This document shows, piece after piece, positions 35,530-45,338 of a DNA stretch of 64,000 nt. Positions within the stretch are counted from its first letter, which is position 1; each line of letters opens with the position of its first letter. The position numbers and the translations under genes are program-made. Source of the stretch: Hyphomicrobiales bacterium (GTDB lineage Bacteria > Pseudomonadota > Alphaproteobacteria > Rhizobiales > Rhizobiaceae); assembly GCA_900471485.1 (NCBI GenBank), contig UCEU01000008.1:67314-131313 (forward strand), read 5' to 3'. Under the pieces are notes generated by a model, which was given only the letters and a program-made list of their open reading frames with translations, ran no database searches and was not told the DNA's origin.

Positions 35530-36057
35530 TCAAATCTTGCTGTCGGGCTTCGGTCCCCAGGCGTTCGGGCCGGGACCGTAGGTCGGAATGGGGAGAATGC
35601 CCTGGGTCGGCCGGTACATCAGCGACTCGGCGTAGGTGATGAGCTCGGCATCCTCGGGATCGCCGACGACGCCGAGATACCAGGCCGATACGATCTTCGT
35701 GGCGGTCTTCATCAGTTCCGGATCAGTGCCGGTCAGCGCCAGGAAGCCGTCCATGTCGGGAACGCCGGATTGCATGATCCGCTGCTGAAGGGCAGCCAGA
35801 TCCGCGCTCAGCGTGGCGTTGCGCTTGCCGAGTGCGGCCAGGAAACGCCCGCCGATCACTGGGTCGAGCTCGTAGCCGGTCAGGAATTCGGACAACCGGG
35901 TGAAGGTCGCGACCTGATCGTCGGCAGCCAGCACCGATGCGGGGCCGGCCAGATCCGCGATGAGAGCCAGGCCGCCAATGGCGACCGTGCTGCGGAGCAG
36001 GCCGCGCCGCGACAGGCTGCGGCCGAGGACTGTGGGGGAGGAAGAATCGAAAGTCAT
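35530..36057 (-). CDS. Sugar dehydrogenase small subunit with Tat signal
   Basis: A 175-aa protein with a twin-arginine signal (LSRRGLLRSTVAIGGLALIA) and a domain like the small subunit of gluconate 2-dehydrogenase or fructose/sorbitol dehydrogenases (FTRLSEFLTGYELDPVIGGRFLAAL; KIVSAWYLGVVG). In this family the small subunit carries the Tat signal for the co-folded GMC subunit. It lies 14 bp before the GMC gene and 50 bp after the cytochrome gene. Confidence 0.87.
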   Translation of the reverse strand: MTFDSSSPTVLGRSLSRRGLLRSTVAIGGLALIADLAGPASVLAADDQVATFTRLSEFLTGYELDPVIGGRFLAALGKRNATLSADLAALQQRIMQSGVPDMDGFLALTGTDPELMKTATKIVSAWYLGVVGDPEDAELITYAESLMYRPTQGILPIPTYGPGPNAWGPKPDSKI

Positions 36058-36107
36058 TGGAGGTCTCCAGGGGAGCGTTCAATGGAGAAGGGGAAGCAGG
36101 CTTCGGC

Positions 36108-37601
36108 TCAGTTGAGGGCTGCTTTCGGCCGGCGACGCAGGACGAGCCAGGCGATCAGACCGAGCACGATGACCACAACGGCCGCCGCGGCGGGCGCCGC
36201 GAAGGGTGCGAGCTTCACGATCAGAGGCTTTTCGCCACCTTCGCGAATGCGCAGTACGTCGGCCTCGGAAACCTTCAGCGCGGGATTGCCGTACTGGGCC
36301 AGCACATAGTTGCTGACATCGGCGATGTCCTTGTCCGACAGGCGATCGGTCGGATAGGCGACATCGGTGCCGAAGCCCGGCATGAAGGCCGTCTGGTCGC
36401 CCACGGTGCGATGCAGACCGTAGACGATCGTCGAGATCAGGTTGTCGGGGCGATCACCGCCAGTGGCCGTGTTGTGAAAGAGTGACGGATAGGCCTTGTT
36501 GCCTTGCCCCTCGGCCTGATGGCAAGCCGCGCAGGTGCCGCTGAAGATCGCAAAGCCGTTCTGCTCGGGCCCCTGCCCCGGTAGGCCGCGTAGCGTTGCT
36601 TCGGCGTTTTCCGAAGGTTGGCCGAAATCGAAGCGCGCCTTGGTTTCTCCTGTCGATACCGGCTTGATGTCCTTGAGGTAGGTGACCATCGCGCCGATGT
36701 CGTCGTCGTTGAGATGCTGCAGGCTGTTCTCTATGGCTTCGGCCATCGGGCCGGCCGCCTGCGCCTTGCCGGCGACATGGCCGGTCTTCAGATACTGCTT
36801 GAGTTCGTCGTCGGACCAGCCGCCGATGCCTTCGAGCTTGTCCGAGGTGATGTTCGGCGCGTACCACGAGCCCAGGGAGCCGCCGCCCAACGCCTTGCTT
36901 CCCGCTTCCGCCATCAACAGGTTGCGCGGTGTGTGGCAGGTGCTGCAGTGCTCCAGCGCCTCAGTGAGATAGGCCCCACGGTTCCATTCAGCCGATTTCG
37001 ATGCGTCCGGCTTGAAGCGATCGGCGTCGAGGAAAAGCAGGTTCCAGGCCGCCATCGAGGCGCGGATCGAAAAGGGGAACGGCAGTTCCGTTTTCTGCGA
37101 AGCCTGATCGACGGGCTTCACTTCATGCATGAAATAGGCATAGAGCGCCGAGATGTCCTCGTCGGTCAGCTTTGCGTAGGCCGTATAGGGCATGGCGGGG
37201 TAGAGATGCGTGCCATCCTTGGCGACGCCGTCACGCACCGCGCGCGCGAAATCGGCCTCGCTATAGCTGCCGATGCCATCTTTCGTCGATGGCGTGATGT
37301 TGGTCGAGAAGATCGTGCCGAGCGGGGATTGGATGCCATAGCCACCCGCGAAAGGCTGGCCACCATGCGGCGTGGTATGGCAGGCCGCGCAATCGGCTGC
37401 TGTCGCGAGATAGCGCCCCTTGGCGGTCAAGGCTGCTTGGTCGCCGTTCGACGCGTCCTGCGCGCTTGCCGTGCCCGCGCCGACGGCGAGCGTAGAAAGA
37501 CAGAGAAACCCGAAAGCGGTCTGGCGACAGTGCGATAGAAACGAAGAGGCAAGGGAGCGTTGAGTGGGAGTGGCATGCGGCGGCATATCGACTGCTTTCA
37601 T
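36108..37601 (-). CDS. Three-heme cytochrome c subunit of the membrane dehydrogenase
   Basis: A 497-aa protein with a signal peptide and three heme c motifs: CAACHTTPHGG, CSTCHTPRN and CAACHQAEGQ. A C-terminal membrane anchor (AAAAVVVIVLGLIAWLVLR) precedes a basic tail. It matches the electron-transfer subunit of alcohol/gluconate/sorbitol dehydrogenases, passing electrons from the FAD subunit to ubiquinone. It is the first gene of the unit. The start could also be ATG 37586 (MPPHATPTQ), which follows GAAAG. Confidence 0.9.
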   Translation of the reverse strand: MKAVDMPPHATPTQRSLASSFLSHCRQTAFGFLCLSTLAVGAGTASAQDASNGDQAALTAKGRYLATAADCAACHTTPHGGQPFAGGYGIQSPLGTIFSTNITPSTKDGIGSYSEADFARAVRDGVAKDGTHLYPAMPYTAYAKLTDEDISALYAYFMHEVKPVDQASQKTELPFPFSIRASMAAWNLLFLDADRFKPDASKSAEWNRGAYLTEALEHCSTCHTPRNLLMAEAGSKALGGGSLGSWYAPNITSDKLEGIGGWSDDELKQYLKTGHVAGKAQAAGPMAEAIENSLQHLNDDDIGAMVTYLKDIKPVSTGETKARFDFGQPSENAEATLRGLPGQGPEQNGFAIFSGTCAACHQAEGQGNKAYPSLFHNTATGGDRPDNLISTIVYGLHRTVGDQTAFMPGFGTDVAYPTDRLSDKDIADVSNYVLAQYGNPALKVSEADVLRIREGGEKPLIVKLAPFAAPAAAAVVVIVLGLIAWLVLRRRPKAALN

Positions 37602-37841
37602 AAAGCATGAACAATAGTCAACAGACCATGCTTCGACCTCCCACGAGCAAGGCTGATCTGCTTCACCGTCGTGCGCATCGGCATATCTGACCCGATGTGC
37701 AAAGCAAATTATTGATATTGCTTGGCTGTGATGATCCGGATAGAGGATCGAAAGGGTGTGTCGATGCGTCGCGATTGCGGCTTGCGTTTCGTCATATCCG
37801 CACGGAGCAGGGGTTGAAATCAGTTTGTTCTAGAAGCAGAT

Positions 37842-37856
37842 TTCACGAAAAGTGAA
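37842..37856. promoter_or_regulatory. Inverted repeat just upstream of the LysR gene
   Basis: TTCAC-GAAAA-GTGAA, a perfect 5-bp inverted repeat of the T-N11-A form, ends 8 bp before the LysR start codon. It is a candidate autoregulatory site. Confidence 0.45.
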
Positions 37857-37864
37857 GGGTTTCG

Positions 37865-38782
37865 ATGAAGTTCGATCTAACGGATCTGAGGATATTCCTG
37901 TCGGCTGTCGATGCGGGGAGCCTGACGGCCGCGGCCGCCCGCAACAATATCGTCGTCGCCGCTGTCAGTGCGCGGCTGAAGCGGATGGAGGCTGCCTTCG
38001 ACCTTGATCTGTTCGAGAGAACCGGACGGGGCATTCGGCCCACGCTTGCGGGAGAGATGCTGGCGCGTCACGCGCGCAAGATCATCGGGGATGCCCGGCA
38101 GATTGAAGCCGAGCTGGACGAATTCGCCGAAGGCAGAAGTGGCCGCGTCCGCATCCTGTCGAACACCAACATCCTTGCCGAACATATGCCGACCGCACTC
38201 GGCACATTTCTGGCGGCCAATCCGGATATCAACGTGTCGATCAGTGATCGACCGAGTTTCGAAGTGATCACCATGTTGAAAAACGGCGATGCCGATGTCG
38301 GCATTGTTGCCACGTCAGCGGATATGAGCGGTTTGGAGCGCACCCGCTTCGTGCCCGACCGGCTGGTGCTCGTCGTGCCGCCGGCTTTCGATCTGCCGCA
38401 GGGACCGATCGATTTCGTCCGCATTCTGGATTTCCGGCTGATTGGTTTGCAGGAGAAAGTTGCTCTGTCGCAATTCCTGCGTCGCGCCGCCGGCGAGCTT
38501 GGAAGGGAACTGAATATTCGCATGCGGATGGATGGCTTCGAGGGCATCTGCCGGATGGTTGAGTGCAATGCCGGTATTGCCATCATCCCCGAAAGTGCGG
38601 CGCGGCGCTACGAGACCTTCATGAAATTCAGGATCGTGGCGATCGAGGATTCTTGGGCGGAACGGGAACTCTATCTCTGCGTGAAGAGCGAAGCCCAACT
38701 TCCGCGCTATGCAAGAGCATTGGTTGCCCATCTGCGGGACTATGCGGTCTCCTTTGCCGATAGCGATCCGGCGAGCCGCTAG
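37865..38782 (+). CDS. LysR family transcriptional regulator
   Basis: A 305-aa LysR protein: winged helix at residues about 1-60 (LRIFLSAVDAGSLTAAAARNNIVVAAVSARLKRMEAAF) and an effector domain (RVRILSNTNILAEHMPTALGTFLAANPDINVSI). It is divergent from the membrane dehydrogenase unit across 263 bp, so it may control those genes. The next gene downstream is convergent. Confidence 0.9.
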   Translation: MKFDLTDLRIFLSAVDAGSLTAAAARNNIVVAAVSARLKRMEAAFDLDLFERTGRGIRPTLAGEMLARHARKIIGDARQIEAELDEFAEGRSGRVRILSNTNILAEHMPTALGTFLAANPDINVSISDRPSFEVITMLKNGDADVGIVATSADMSGLERTRFVPDRLVLVVPPAFDLPQGPIDFVRILDFRLIGLQEKVALSQFLRRAAGELGRELNIRMRMDGFEGICRMVECNAGIAIIPESAARRYETFMKFRIVAIEDSWAERELYLCVKSEAQLPRYARALVAHLRDYAVSFADSDPASR

Positions 38783-38807
38783 TCTTCCGCAGTGGCATCT
38801 TCAAAGT

Positions 38808-38827
38808 GCGCCCGCCACCGCGGGCGC
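38808..38827. terminator. Bidirectional terminator hairpin
   Basis: GCGCCCGC-CACC-GCGGGCGC is a perfect 8-bp stem in the 62-bp gap between the convergent LysR and hydrolase genes. Confidence 0.65.
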
Positions 38828-38844
38828 CCTTGAATGCTTCGCGC

Positions 38845-39819
38845 TCAGGCCTTGAAGAAGGAGAGCAGGTCGGGATTGATCACGTCTGCATGGGTGGTTG
38901 CCATGCCGTGCGGCAGGCCCTTGTAGACCTTCAGCTCGCCCTTCTTGAGCAGCTTGGAAGAGAGCAGTGCAGAATCGGCGATCGGCACGATCTGGTCGTC
39001 ATCGCCGTGCATCACCAGGACGGGAACGTCGATCTTCTTCAGGTCGTCGGTGAAATCGGTCTCCGAGAACGCCTTGATGCAATCGTAATGCGCCTTCGCG
39101 CCGCCGATCATGCCCTGACGCCACCAGTTGTCGATCACGCCCTGCGATACTTTCGCGCCCGGGCGATTGAAGCCGTAGAAAGGGCCGCTTGGAATGTCGC
39201 GGTAGAACTGCGCGCGGTTGGCGATGAGTGCTGCCCGGAAGCCGTCGAAGACTTCAAGCGGCAGGCCGCCGGGGTTCTTCTCGGACTTGACCATGATGGG
39301 CGGAACGGCGCCGATCAGGACGGCCTTGGCTACACGGCCCTTGCCGCCATACTGGGCAACGTAGCGGGCAACTTCGCCACCGCCGGTCGAGTGGCCGACG
39401 TGAATGGCGTCCTTCAGGTCCAGATGCTTGGCGAGTTCGGCAACGTCGGCGGCATAGGTGTCCATCTCGTTGCCGGTCGCCGTCTGGCTGGAGCGGCCGT
39501 GACCGCGGCGGTCGTGAGCGATGACGCGGTAGCCTTTGTCGAGGAAGTAGAGCATCTGCGCATCCCAATCATCGGAGCTCAGCGGCCAGCCGTGATGGAA
39601 GACGATCGGCTGACCGGTGCCCCAATCCTTGTAGAAGATCTGCGTGCCGTCCTTGGTGGTGAACGTGCTGCTGCTCATGGTGCTCTTCTCCTTGGAAGAC
39701 TTCGTCTTGGTGGCCGCTTCGGCGGAATTGGCGAAAGGCAGGGCTGCGGCTGCCGCAGCAAGACCCAGACCGGCAGTCATCACGCCCCTGCGGGTGGCTT
39801 GGCTGTTCGACGCGTTCAT
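38845..39819 (-). CDS. Exported alpha/beta hydrolase, non-heme chloroperoxidase-like
   Basis: A 324-aa protein with an N-terminal Tat-like leader ([21 protein letters not shown]) before a haloperoxidase/arylesterase-type alpha/beta hydrolase domain. Features: [16 protein letters not shown] (oxyanion region), [17 protein letters not shown] (nucleophile Ser in GHSTGG), [11 protein letters not shown] (Asp) and [10 protein letters not shown] (His). AAAGGAG precedes ATG 39819, so this start is used rather than the upstream ATG 39852. It is divergent from the MarR/OhrR-like gene with shared TATCGCGATA operators. Confidence 0.9.
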   Translation of the reverse strand: MNASNSQATRRGVMTAGLGLAAAAAALPFANSAEAATKTKSSKEKSTMSSSTFTTKDGTQIFYKDWGTGQPIVFHHGWPLSSDDWDAQMLYFLDKGYRVIAHDRRGHGRSSQTATGNEMDTYAADVAELAKHLDLKDAIHVGHSTGGGEVARYVAQYGGKGRVAKAVLIGAVPPIMVKSEKNPGGLPLEVFDGFRAALIANRAQFYRDIPSGPFYGFNRPGAKVSQGVIDNWWRQGMIGGAKAHYDCIKAFSETDFTDDLKKIDVPVLVMHGDDDQIVPIADSALLSSKLLKKGELKVYKGLPHGMATTHADVINPDLLSFFKA

Positions 39820-39837
39820 AATGATCTCCTTTGTCGA

Positions 39838-39917
39838 TTTCGCGATAAACAATATCGCGATAAAAATACGGCTAAACCCATTTTTGCATCGTGTCTACAA
39901 AAATCGTTATCGCGATA
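39838..39917. promoter_or_regulatory. Cluster of TATCGCGATA palindromes (MarR/OhrR-type operators)
   Basis: Two perfect copies of the 10-bp palindrome TATCGCGATA occur at 39853-39862 and 39908-39917. A near copy, TTTCGCGATA, is at 39838-39847. They fill the 141-bp gap between the divergent hydrolase and MarR-family genes, and the right copy is followed by a TTTTGTGATAAT promoter-like stretch. They are probable binding sites for the adjacent repressor. Confidence 0.65.
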
Positions 39918-39960
39918 CTATTTTGTGATAATGAGAAATGATCGATCTAGGGAGACAGCC

Positions 39961-40395
39961 ATGTCTGCTTCGCAAACCGTCCCTTTGGACAATCAGCTAT
40001 GCTTCTCGCTCTATGCTGCGAGCATCGCGATCAACCGACTCTATAAGCCCATGCTCGACGAGATGGGAATAACCTATCCGCAATATCTCGTGCTGAGCGC
40101 GCTCGGCGAGCAGGATGGGCGGACGGTGGGCGGTATCGCGGAGCGCCTCGCGCTCGAATCCAGCACCATCACGCCGCCGGTCAAACGGATGGAGGAGGCC
40201 GGTCTCGTGACGCGCAAGCGCAGCACGGTCGATGAGCGCCAGGTTCATGTATGGCTGACGGACGCCGGGCGAAAGGTGTTGGTGAAAAGCAATTGCCTGG
40301 GCCAGGCCCTGGTGGAGCGTTCGGGCATGGACCTGAAGCAGTTCGATGCGTTCAATGAACAGGCCAAGGCGTTGCGTGCGGCACTGGAAGGATGA
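39961..40395 (+). CDS. MarR family repressor, OhrR-like
   Basis: A 144-aa winged-helix repressor. The N-terminal segment DNQLCFSLYAASIAINRLYKPML includes Cys14 at the position of the peroxide-sensing cysteine of OhrR proteins. The DNA-binding wing reads TVGGIAERLALESSTITPPVKRMEEAGLVTRKRSTVDERQ over residues 57-96. It probably senses organic peroxides or reactive chlorine and represses itself and the divergent chloroperoxidase-like hydrolase through the TATCGCGATA sites. The sensing role is inferred from the cysteine. Confidence 0.88.
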   Translation: MSASQTVPLDNQLCFSLYAASIAINRLYKPMLDEMGITYPQYLVLSALGEQDGRTVGGIAERLALESSTITPPVKRMEEAGLVTRKRSTVDERQVHVWLTDAGRKVLVKSNCLGQALVERSGMDLKQFDAFNEQAKALRAALEG

Positions 40396-40467
40396 TGCCG
40401 CCCACGCTTTCGTTGGCCGGCGCCATATGCCAGATAGAAAACCAATGACAACGGGATTCGCGTTTCT

Positions 40468-41367
40468 TTGACCATAGGATTTGCCCATGCGGAGCTGATT
40501 GCCGTGCTTGCCGCCGTCACCGGCGGCGAACCGCGCGTCATGACGGTTCGCTCCGGCGACGCGCTTCCTTCTGGCCCTTTCGAAATGGGCCACCGGACGC
40601 TCCAGAGCGGTCTGCGCGAATGGGTTCAGGATCAGACCGCGCACCCGGTCGGCTATCTCGAGCAGCTTTACACCTTTGCCGATCGCGACCGGAACAATGA
40701 TATTCTCGGCGGGCGAACGATTTCCATCAGTTATCTCGGCCTGGTTCGCGAACAGGCAGCACCCGGCGGCGGTCGGCCGGGCTGGCACGGCTGGTATGAG
40801 TATTTCCCTTGGGAAGACAGGCGCTCCGGCTCGCCGGCTATTCTCGGCGATATCGCCGGGAGGCTGCTGCGCTGGGCGGAAAGCGATCCGCTGAAGAATG
40901 AGGGTCGTCTGCGCCGCGTTGTCTTTGCCTTCGGTCTCGAGGGCGCCTGGAACGAGGACATGGTGCTGCAGCGCTATGAGCTGCTTTACGAGGCCGGACT
41001 CGTCGCCGAAGCCGGCGCGCCGGCCGAAACCAGCCCGGGCCGGGCGATGTTCGCCGACAACAGGCGCATTCTCGCCACCGGCATCGCGCGGCTGCGCGCC
41101 AAGATAAAATATCGTCCCGTCGTTTTCGAGCTGATGCCCGAAAGCTTCACGCTGCTGCAGCTGCAGCGCACGGTGGAGGCGCTGGCGGGGCTGACGCTGC
41201 ACAAGCAGAACTTCCGCCGGCTGATCGAGCAGCAGGAACTGGTCGAGGAAACCGGCGAGAGCGAAAGCGAAACCGGTGGCCGTCCGGCCAAGCTGTTTCG
41301 TTACCGCCACGCCGTACTGGAAGAGCGTGCGCTCTCGGGGTCAAAGCTTCCACTCTCCCGCAATTGA
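40468..41367 (+). CDS. nrtR: NrtR-type NUDIX-related transcriptional regulator of NAD synthesis
   Basis: A 299-aa protein with an N-terminal NUDIX-like domain that has lost the catalytic NUDIX box (segments FEMGHRTLQSGLREWVQDQT and RTISISYLGLVRE) and a C-terminal winged helix (LMPESFTLLQLQRTVEALAGLTLHKQNFRRLI). NrtR proteins bind ADP-ribose or NAD-related ligands and repress NAD biosynthesis or salvage genes. It lies directly upstream of nadABC, and two palindromes in the gap are likely operators. The start is TTG at 40468; no better start lies upstream. Confidence 0.9.
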   Translation: MTIGFAHAELIAVLAAVTGGEPRVMTVRSGDALPSGPFEMGHRTLQSGLREWVQDQTAHPVGYLEQLYTFADRDRNNDILGGRTISISYLGLVREQAAPGGGRPGWHGWYEYFPWEDRRSGSPAILGDIAGRLLRWAESDPLKNEGRLRRVVFAFGLEGAWNEDMVLQRYELLYEAGLVAEAGAPAETSPGRAMFADNRRILATGIARLRAKIKYRPVVFELMPESFTLLQLQRTVEALAGLTLHKQNFRRLIEQQELVEETGESESETGGRPAKLFRYRHAVLEERALSGSKLPLSRN

Positions 41368-41370
41368 CAT

Positions 41371-41421
41371 ATGCTCGATCTGAGAATATCTATTTGCCCA
41401 TGAAATGCTCAAGTCGAGCAT
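41371..41421. promoter_or_regulatory. Two NrtR-type palindromes in the nadABC promoter
   Basis: ATGCTC-N5-GAGAAT (41371-41387, one mismatch) and ATGCTC-AAGTC-GAGCAT (41405-41421, perfect) are spaced 34 bp apart, between the nrtR stop and the nadA start (41438). The regulator's position beside nadABC makes these likely binding sites. Confidence 0.7.
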
Positions 41422-41437
41422 AATTGGGAGATCAGCC

Positions 41438-42409
41438 ATGAACCGCGCCGTTACCGCAGCCTCGCTCTATGATCGGGTCAGCCGCGTGATCCCGAAGGCG
41501 GAATGGATGTCCTACGAGGCGGATGTCGAGGCGATCCTCGACCTCAAGCGCCGTCGCAATGCGGTGATCCTCGCCCATAATTACCAAACGCCGGAAATCT
41601 TCCATGGCGTGGCCGATATCGTCGGCGACAGTCTGGCGCTGGCGAGAAAAGCAATCGATGTCGATGCCGATGTGATCGTGCTGGCGGGCGTGCACTTCAT
41701 GGCGGAGACGGCCAAGCTCCTCAATCCCGGAAAGACCGTTCTGATCCCGGATATGGGTGCCGGTTGCTCGCTGGCGGATTCGATCACGCCTGAAGACGTC
41801 GCCCTGTTGCGCCAGGCTCATCCCGGCGTCCCGATCATCACCTACGTCAACACATCCGCGGCGGTGAAGGCCGCGTCCGACATCTGCTGCACGTCGGGCA
41901 ACGCCAAGAAGGTTGTCGAGGCGCTCGGCGTTCCCCGCGTGCTGATGATCCCCGATGAGTATCTGGCGCGCAACGTCGCCCGCGAAACGGATGTCGAGGT
42001 CCTGGCGTGGCATGGGCACTGCGAGGTGCACGAACTCTTCACCGCTGACGATATCCGCCAGCTGCGCGAGAACTACCCAGGCGTCACCGTTCTCGCCCAC
42101 CCGGAATGTCCACCCGATGTCGTAATGGAGGCTGATTTTGCCGGCTCCACCGCGGTGATGTCCGACTATGTCGGCGAGAAGCGGCCGGCGCGGGTGGTGC
42201 TGCTGACGGAGTGCTCGATGAGCGACAACGTCGCTGTCCACCACCCCGACGTCGAGTTCATTCGCCCCTGCAATCTCTGCCCGCACATGAAGCGGATCAC
42301 GCTCGCCAACATCCGCACGGCGCTGGAGGAGAACAGGCACGAGGTAACCGTCGATCCCAGCATCGCCGGCGCGGCGCGGCGGGCGGTCGAGAGGATGCTT
42401 GAGATATGA
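41438..42409 (+). CDS. nadA: Quinolinate synthase NadA
   Basis: A 323-aa 4Fe-4S enzyme that condenses iminoaspartate with dihydroxyacetone phosphate to quinolinate, the second step of de novo NAD synthesis. The family segments [25 protein letters not shown] (residues about 31-55) and the cluster cysteines in [17 protein letters not shown] and CNLCPHMK are present. ATG 41438 is preferred because GGGAGA lies upstream; the earlier ATG at 41405 lies inside the operator palindrome. It overlaps nadB by 4 bp. Confidence 0.96.
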   Translation: MNRAVTAASLYDRVSRVIPKAEWMSYEADVEAILDLKRRRNAVILAHNYQTPEIFHGVADIVGDSLALARKAIDVDADVIVLAGVHFMAETAKLLNPGKTVLIPDMGAGCSLADSITPEDVALLRQAHPGVPIITYVNTSAAVKAASDICCTSGNAKKVVEALGVPRVLMIPDEYLARNVARETDVEVLAWHGHCEVHELFTADDIRQLRENYPGVTVLAHPECPPDVVMEADFAGSTAVMSDYVGEKRPARVVLLTECSMSDNVAVHHPDVEFIRPCNLCPHMKRITLANIRTALEENRHEVTVDPSIAGAARRAVERMLEI

Positions 42410-43947
42410 CCGATATCCTCAGCCAGTATGATGGCCGCATCGTTGTCGTCGGCAGCGGTCTTGCGGGGTTGATGACCGCACTGACGCTCGCACGGCAACC
42501 GGTCGTCCTCATTACCCGCGCGGCGCTTGGTTTCGAGACGTCGAGCGCCTGGGCGCAGGGGGGCATCGCCGCCGCGCTTGGTTCGGATGACGATCCGCAG
42601 ATCCACCTGGCAGATACGATCGCCGCCGGCGACGGTCTCTGCGATGATGAAGTCGCGCGTGTAATCACGGCGGAAGCTCCCGCTGTGATCGCGACCCTCG
42701 AGAGGCTGGGCGTTCGGTTCGACCGGGACGCGACGGGTGCATTGTCACTCGGCCTGGAGGCGGCTCACGCGCGTCGACGTATTGTCCATGCCAGCGGCGA
42801 TGCCTCGGGCGCCTCCATCATCGATGCGCTGACGCGAGCGGTGGCAAACACGCCATCGATAGCAGTATTGGAGCGAGCCGAGGTTCGCGAAGTGCTTGTC
42901 GAGCAGGGCGCCGTTGCCGGCCTTATCGTGGCCAGGGACAACGGGCTCTCCACGATCCGCACATCACGGGTCGCTCTGGCGACCGGCGGCATCGGCGGGC
43001 TCTACGACTACACCACCAACCCGACCTCGAACTTCGGCCAAGGGATCGCGCTCGCGGCAAGGGCGGGAGCCGTTGTCGCCGACATGGAGTTCGTGCAGTT
43101 CCATCCGACCGCTCTGGTCTCGAACAGCCGGCCGCTGGCGCTGGTCAGCGAAGCCGTGCGCGGGGAGGGGGCAATCCTTGTCAACGACAGGGGTGAACGT
43201 TTCATGGCCGGTATCGACGGCGGCGAACTTGCGCCGCGCGATATCGTCGCCCGGGCGATCAGCGCCGAGATTTCTGCCGGGAGGCGGGTCTTTCTCGATG
43301 CGCGGCAGTCGCTTGGCCCGCGTTTTGCCACACGGTTTCCGACCATCCACCGGCTCTGCCGCGATGCCGGGATCGATCCGGCGCGCCAGGCCATTCCGGT
43401 CTGCCCGGCGGTTCATTACCATATGGGCGGCATCGTCACGGACCTTCGCGGCCGCAGTTCCGTTCCCGGCCTTTGGGTCGTGGGCGAGGCGGCATCGACC
43501 GGGCTGCATGGCGCCAACCGGCTTGCCAGCAATTCGCTGCTCGAGGCGGCGGCCATGGGCCTGCGCGCTGGCAACGATCTCGCTGGTACGATCGCCGGTC
43601 CCGTCGTGGCCGTTTCGACGAAGCGCACTCTTTCGCTGGCGGCGGATGCATCGATCGTACGCCCGCTCGTCTCCCGGCATCTCGGCGTCCTGCGCAACGC
43701 GGCATCGCTGCGTGCGGCCATTACCGATTTGCTGCCTCTTGCCGAGGGCGACAGCACTGCCGCCGATCCGGCCTGCGTCGGTCTGCTGATGGCGGTATCG
43801 GCACTGCTCAGAACGGAATCGCGCGGCGCCCACGCCAGAACGGACTTCCCATCGAAACACGCAATCGCCCGGCGATGCACGATGACGCTGGCCGAAGCGC
43901 TCGACTTTGCCCGCGACCACACGCAAACCCTTGCACGGAGTGCCTGA
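42406..43947 (+). CDS. nadB: L-aspartate oxidase NadB
   Basis: A 513-aa FAD flavoprotein that oxidises L-aspartate to iminoaspartate for NadA. It has the FAD motif [16 protein letters not shown] near residue 11, [49 protein letters not shown] and [16 protein letters not shown]. Overlaps at both ends (ATGA with nadA, 1 bp gap to nadC) show one operon. Confidence 0.96.
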   Translation: MTDILSQYDGRIVVVGSGLAGLMTALTLARQPVVLITRAALGFETSSAWAQGGIAAALGSDDDPQIHLADTIAAGDGLCDDEVARVITAEAPAVIATLERLGVRFDRDATGALSLGLEAAHARRRIVHASGDASGASIIDALTRAVANTPSIAVLERAEVREVLVEQGAVAGLIVARDNGLSTIRTSRVALATGGIGGLYDYTTNPTSNFGQGIALAARAGAVVADMEFVQFHPTALVSNSRPLALVSEAVRGEGAILVNDRGERFMAGIDGGELAPRDIVARAISAEISAGRRVFLDARQSLGPRFATRFPTIHRLCRDAGIDPARQAIPVCPAVHYHMGGIVTDLRGRSSVPGLWVVGEAASTGLHGANRLASNSLLEAAAMGLRAGNDLAGTIAGPVVAVSTKRTLSLAADASIVRPLVSRHLGVLRNAASLRAAITDLLPLAEGDSTAADPACVGLLMAVSALLRTESRGAHARTDFPSKHAIARRCTMTLAEALDFARDHTQTLARSA

Positions 43948-43948
43948 C

Positions 43949-44800
43949 ATGACGCTTGCCCCCTTGCCCCGCCTGATGATCGAGCCCGCCGTGCGCGCGG
44001 CACTCCTCGAAGACCTGGGTCTTGCCGGCGATATCACCTCGGCCGCCGTCATTCCGGCGGAGCACCGCTCGTCGCTGGTCGTGGCCGCCCGGCAACCCGG
44101 CGTGATCGCCGGGCTCGATGCCGCCGAGCTGGCATTTCAACTCGTCGATCCGGCGATCTCTATCCTTCGCCATCTCCCGGATGGCGCCGCCGTCGCGAGC
44201 GGCGATGTGATCGCGACGATCACGGGACCATCGCGTGCGCTGCTGACCGGCGAGCGGACGGCGCTGAACTTCCTTGGCCATCTCTCCGGCATCGCGACGG
44301 TGACCGCCCAGCTGGTCGATGCGATCAAGGGAACCAGAGCGTCGATCGCCTGCACGCGCAAGACGACGCCCGGCCTGCGGGCGCTGGAGAAATACGCCGT
44401 GCGTGCCGGCGGCGGCATGAATCATCGTTTCGCGCTGTCCGACGCCGTGCTCATCAAGGACAACCACGTCGCCATCGCCGGCGGCGTCATGGAGGCGGTG
44501 CGCCGCGCCAAGGCCGGTGTCGGGCACATGGTCAAGATCGAGCTGGAGGTCGACACGCTCGAGCAGCTTCGCGAGGCGATGGAAATCGGCGTGGACGCCG
44601 TGCTGCTCGACAACATGACGCCCGAGAAGCTTCGGGAAGCGGTGGCGATCGTCGACCGCCGCGCGGTGACCGAAGCCTCCGGCCGCGTGACGCTCGAAAC
44701 GGTCGCGGCAATCGCCGCCGCCGGCGTTGATCTGATCTCGGTGGGCTGGTGCACGCACAGCGCACCGACGCTCGATATCGGGCTGGACTATCTCAGCTGA
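43949..44800 (+). CDS. nadC: Nicotinate-nucleotide pyrophosphorylase (carboxylating) NadC
   Basis: A 283-aa quinolinate phosphoribosyltransferase that makes nicotinate mononucleotide from quinolinate and PRPP. Signature segments: [61 protein letters not shown] and [28 protein letters not shown] 43949 is 1 bp after the nadB stop. A longer frame from 43907 would overlap nadB and is not needed. Confidence 0.96.
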   Translation: MTLAPLPRLMIEPAVRAALLEDLGLAGDITSAAVIPAEHRSSLVVAARQPGVIAGLDAAELAFQLVDPAISILRHLPDGAAVASGDVIATITGPSRALLTGERTALNFLGHLSGIATVTAQLVDAIKGTRASIACTRKTTPGLRALEKYAVRAGGGMNHRFALSDAVLIKDNHVAIAGGVMEAVRRAKAGVGHMVKIELEVDTLEQLREAMEIGVDAVLLDNMTPEKLREAVAIVDRRAVTEASGRVTLETVAAIAAAGVDLISVGWCTHSAPTLDIGLDYLS

Positions 44801-44818
44801 CCGGGCACCCGGTTCACC

Positions 44819-45307
44819 CTATCGGTGGATCGGGTCGATCCAGGGCACGTTCTCCGGTTTCTCGACGGGTTCTATGTCGAGGTTCACCACGACGGGCTCC
44901 TGGCCGGAGCGCATCAGCACGCATTCCAGCACTTCGTCGGTGCTGGCGTTGATTTCCTGGTGCGGCACGAAAGGCGGAACGTAGATGAAGTCGCCCGGTC
45001 CCGCCTCGGCGGTATATTCCAGCCGTTCGCCCCAGCGCATGCGTGCCTTGCCCTTGAGCACGTAGATGATGCTTTCGAGATCGCCGTGATGATGGGCGCC
45101 GGTCTTGGCGTTGGCATGGATCGTCACGGTGCCGGCCCAGATTTTTTCGGCACCGGCTCGTGCCTCGTTGATCGCGGTGGCGCGGTTCATGCCCGGTGTC
45201 TGCGCGGTGTTGGGATCAAGCGCGTTGCCCGGGATGACCTTGATCCCGTGCTCTTTCCAATCGACCGGCGCGTGTTCATGGTCGTCGTGGCTGTGCTCGG
45301 TGGTCAA
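44819..45307 (-). CDS. Cupin domain protein
   Basis: A 162-aa single-cupin protein. Motif 1 is in AKTGAHHHGDLESIIYVLKGKARMRWG and motif 2 in AGPGDFIYVPPFVPHQEINAS, giving a His/His/Glu/His metal site. A His/Asp-rich N-terminus (MTTEHSHDDHEHAP) may bind metal. The activity is unknown. It is convergent with nadC (18-bp gap), with a weak ACCGG/CCGGT hairpin between them. Confidence 0.85.
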   Translation of the reverse strand: MTTEHSHDDHEHAPVDWKEHGIKVIPGNALDPNTAQTPGMNRATAINEARAGAEKIWAGTVTIHANAKTGAHHHGDLESIIYVLKGKARMRWGERLEYTAEAGPGDFIYVPPFVPHQEINASTDEVLECVLMRSGQEPVVVNLDIEPVEKPENVPWIDPIHR

Positions 45308-45338
45308 GGTGTTCCTCCCTATGTTGCAGTCATCGCGG

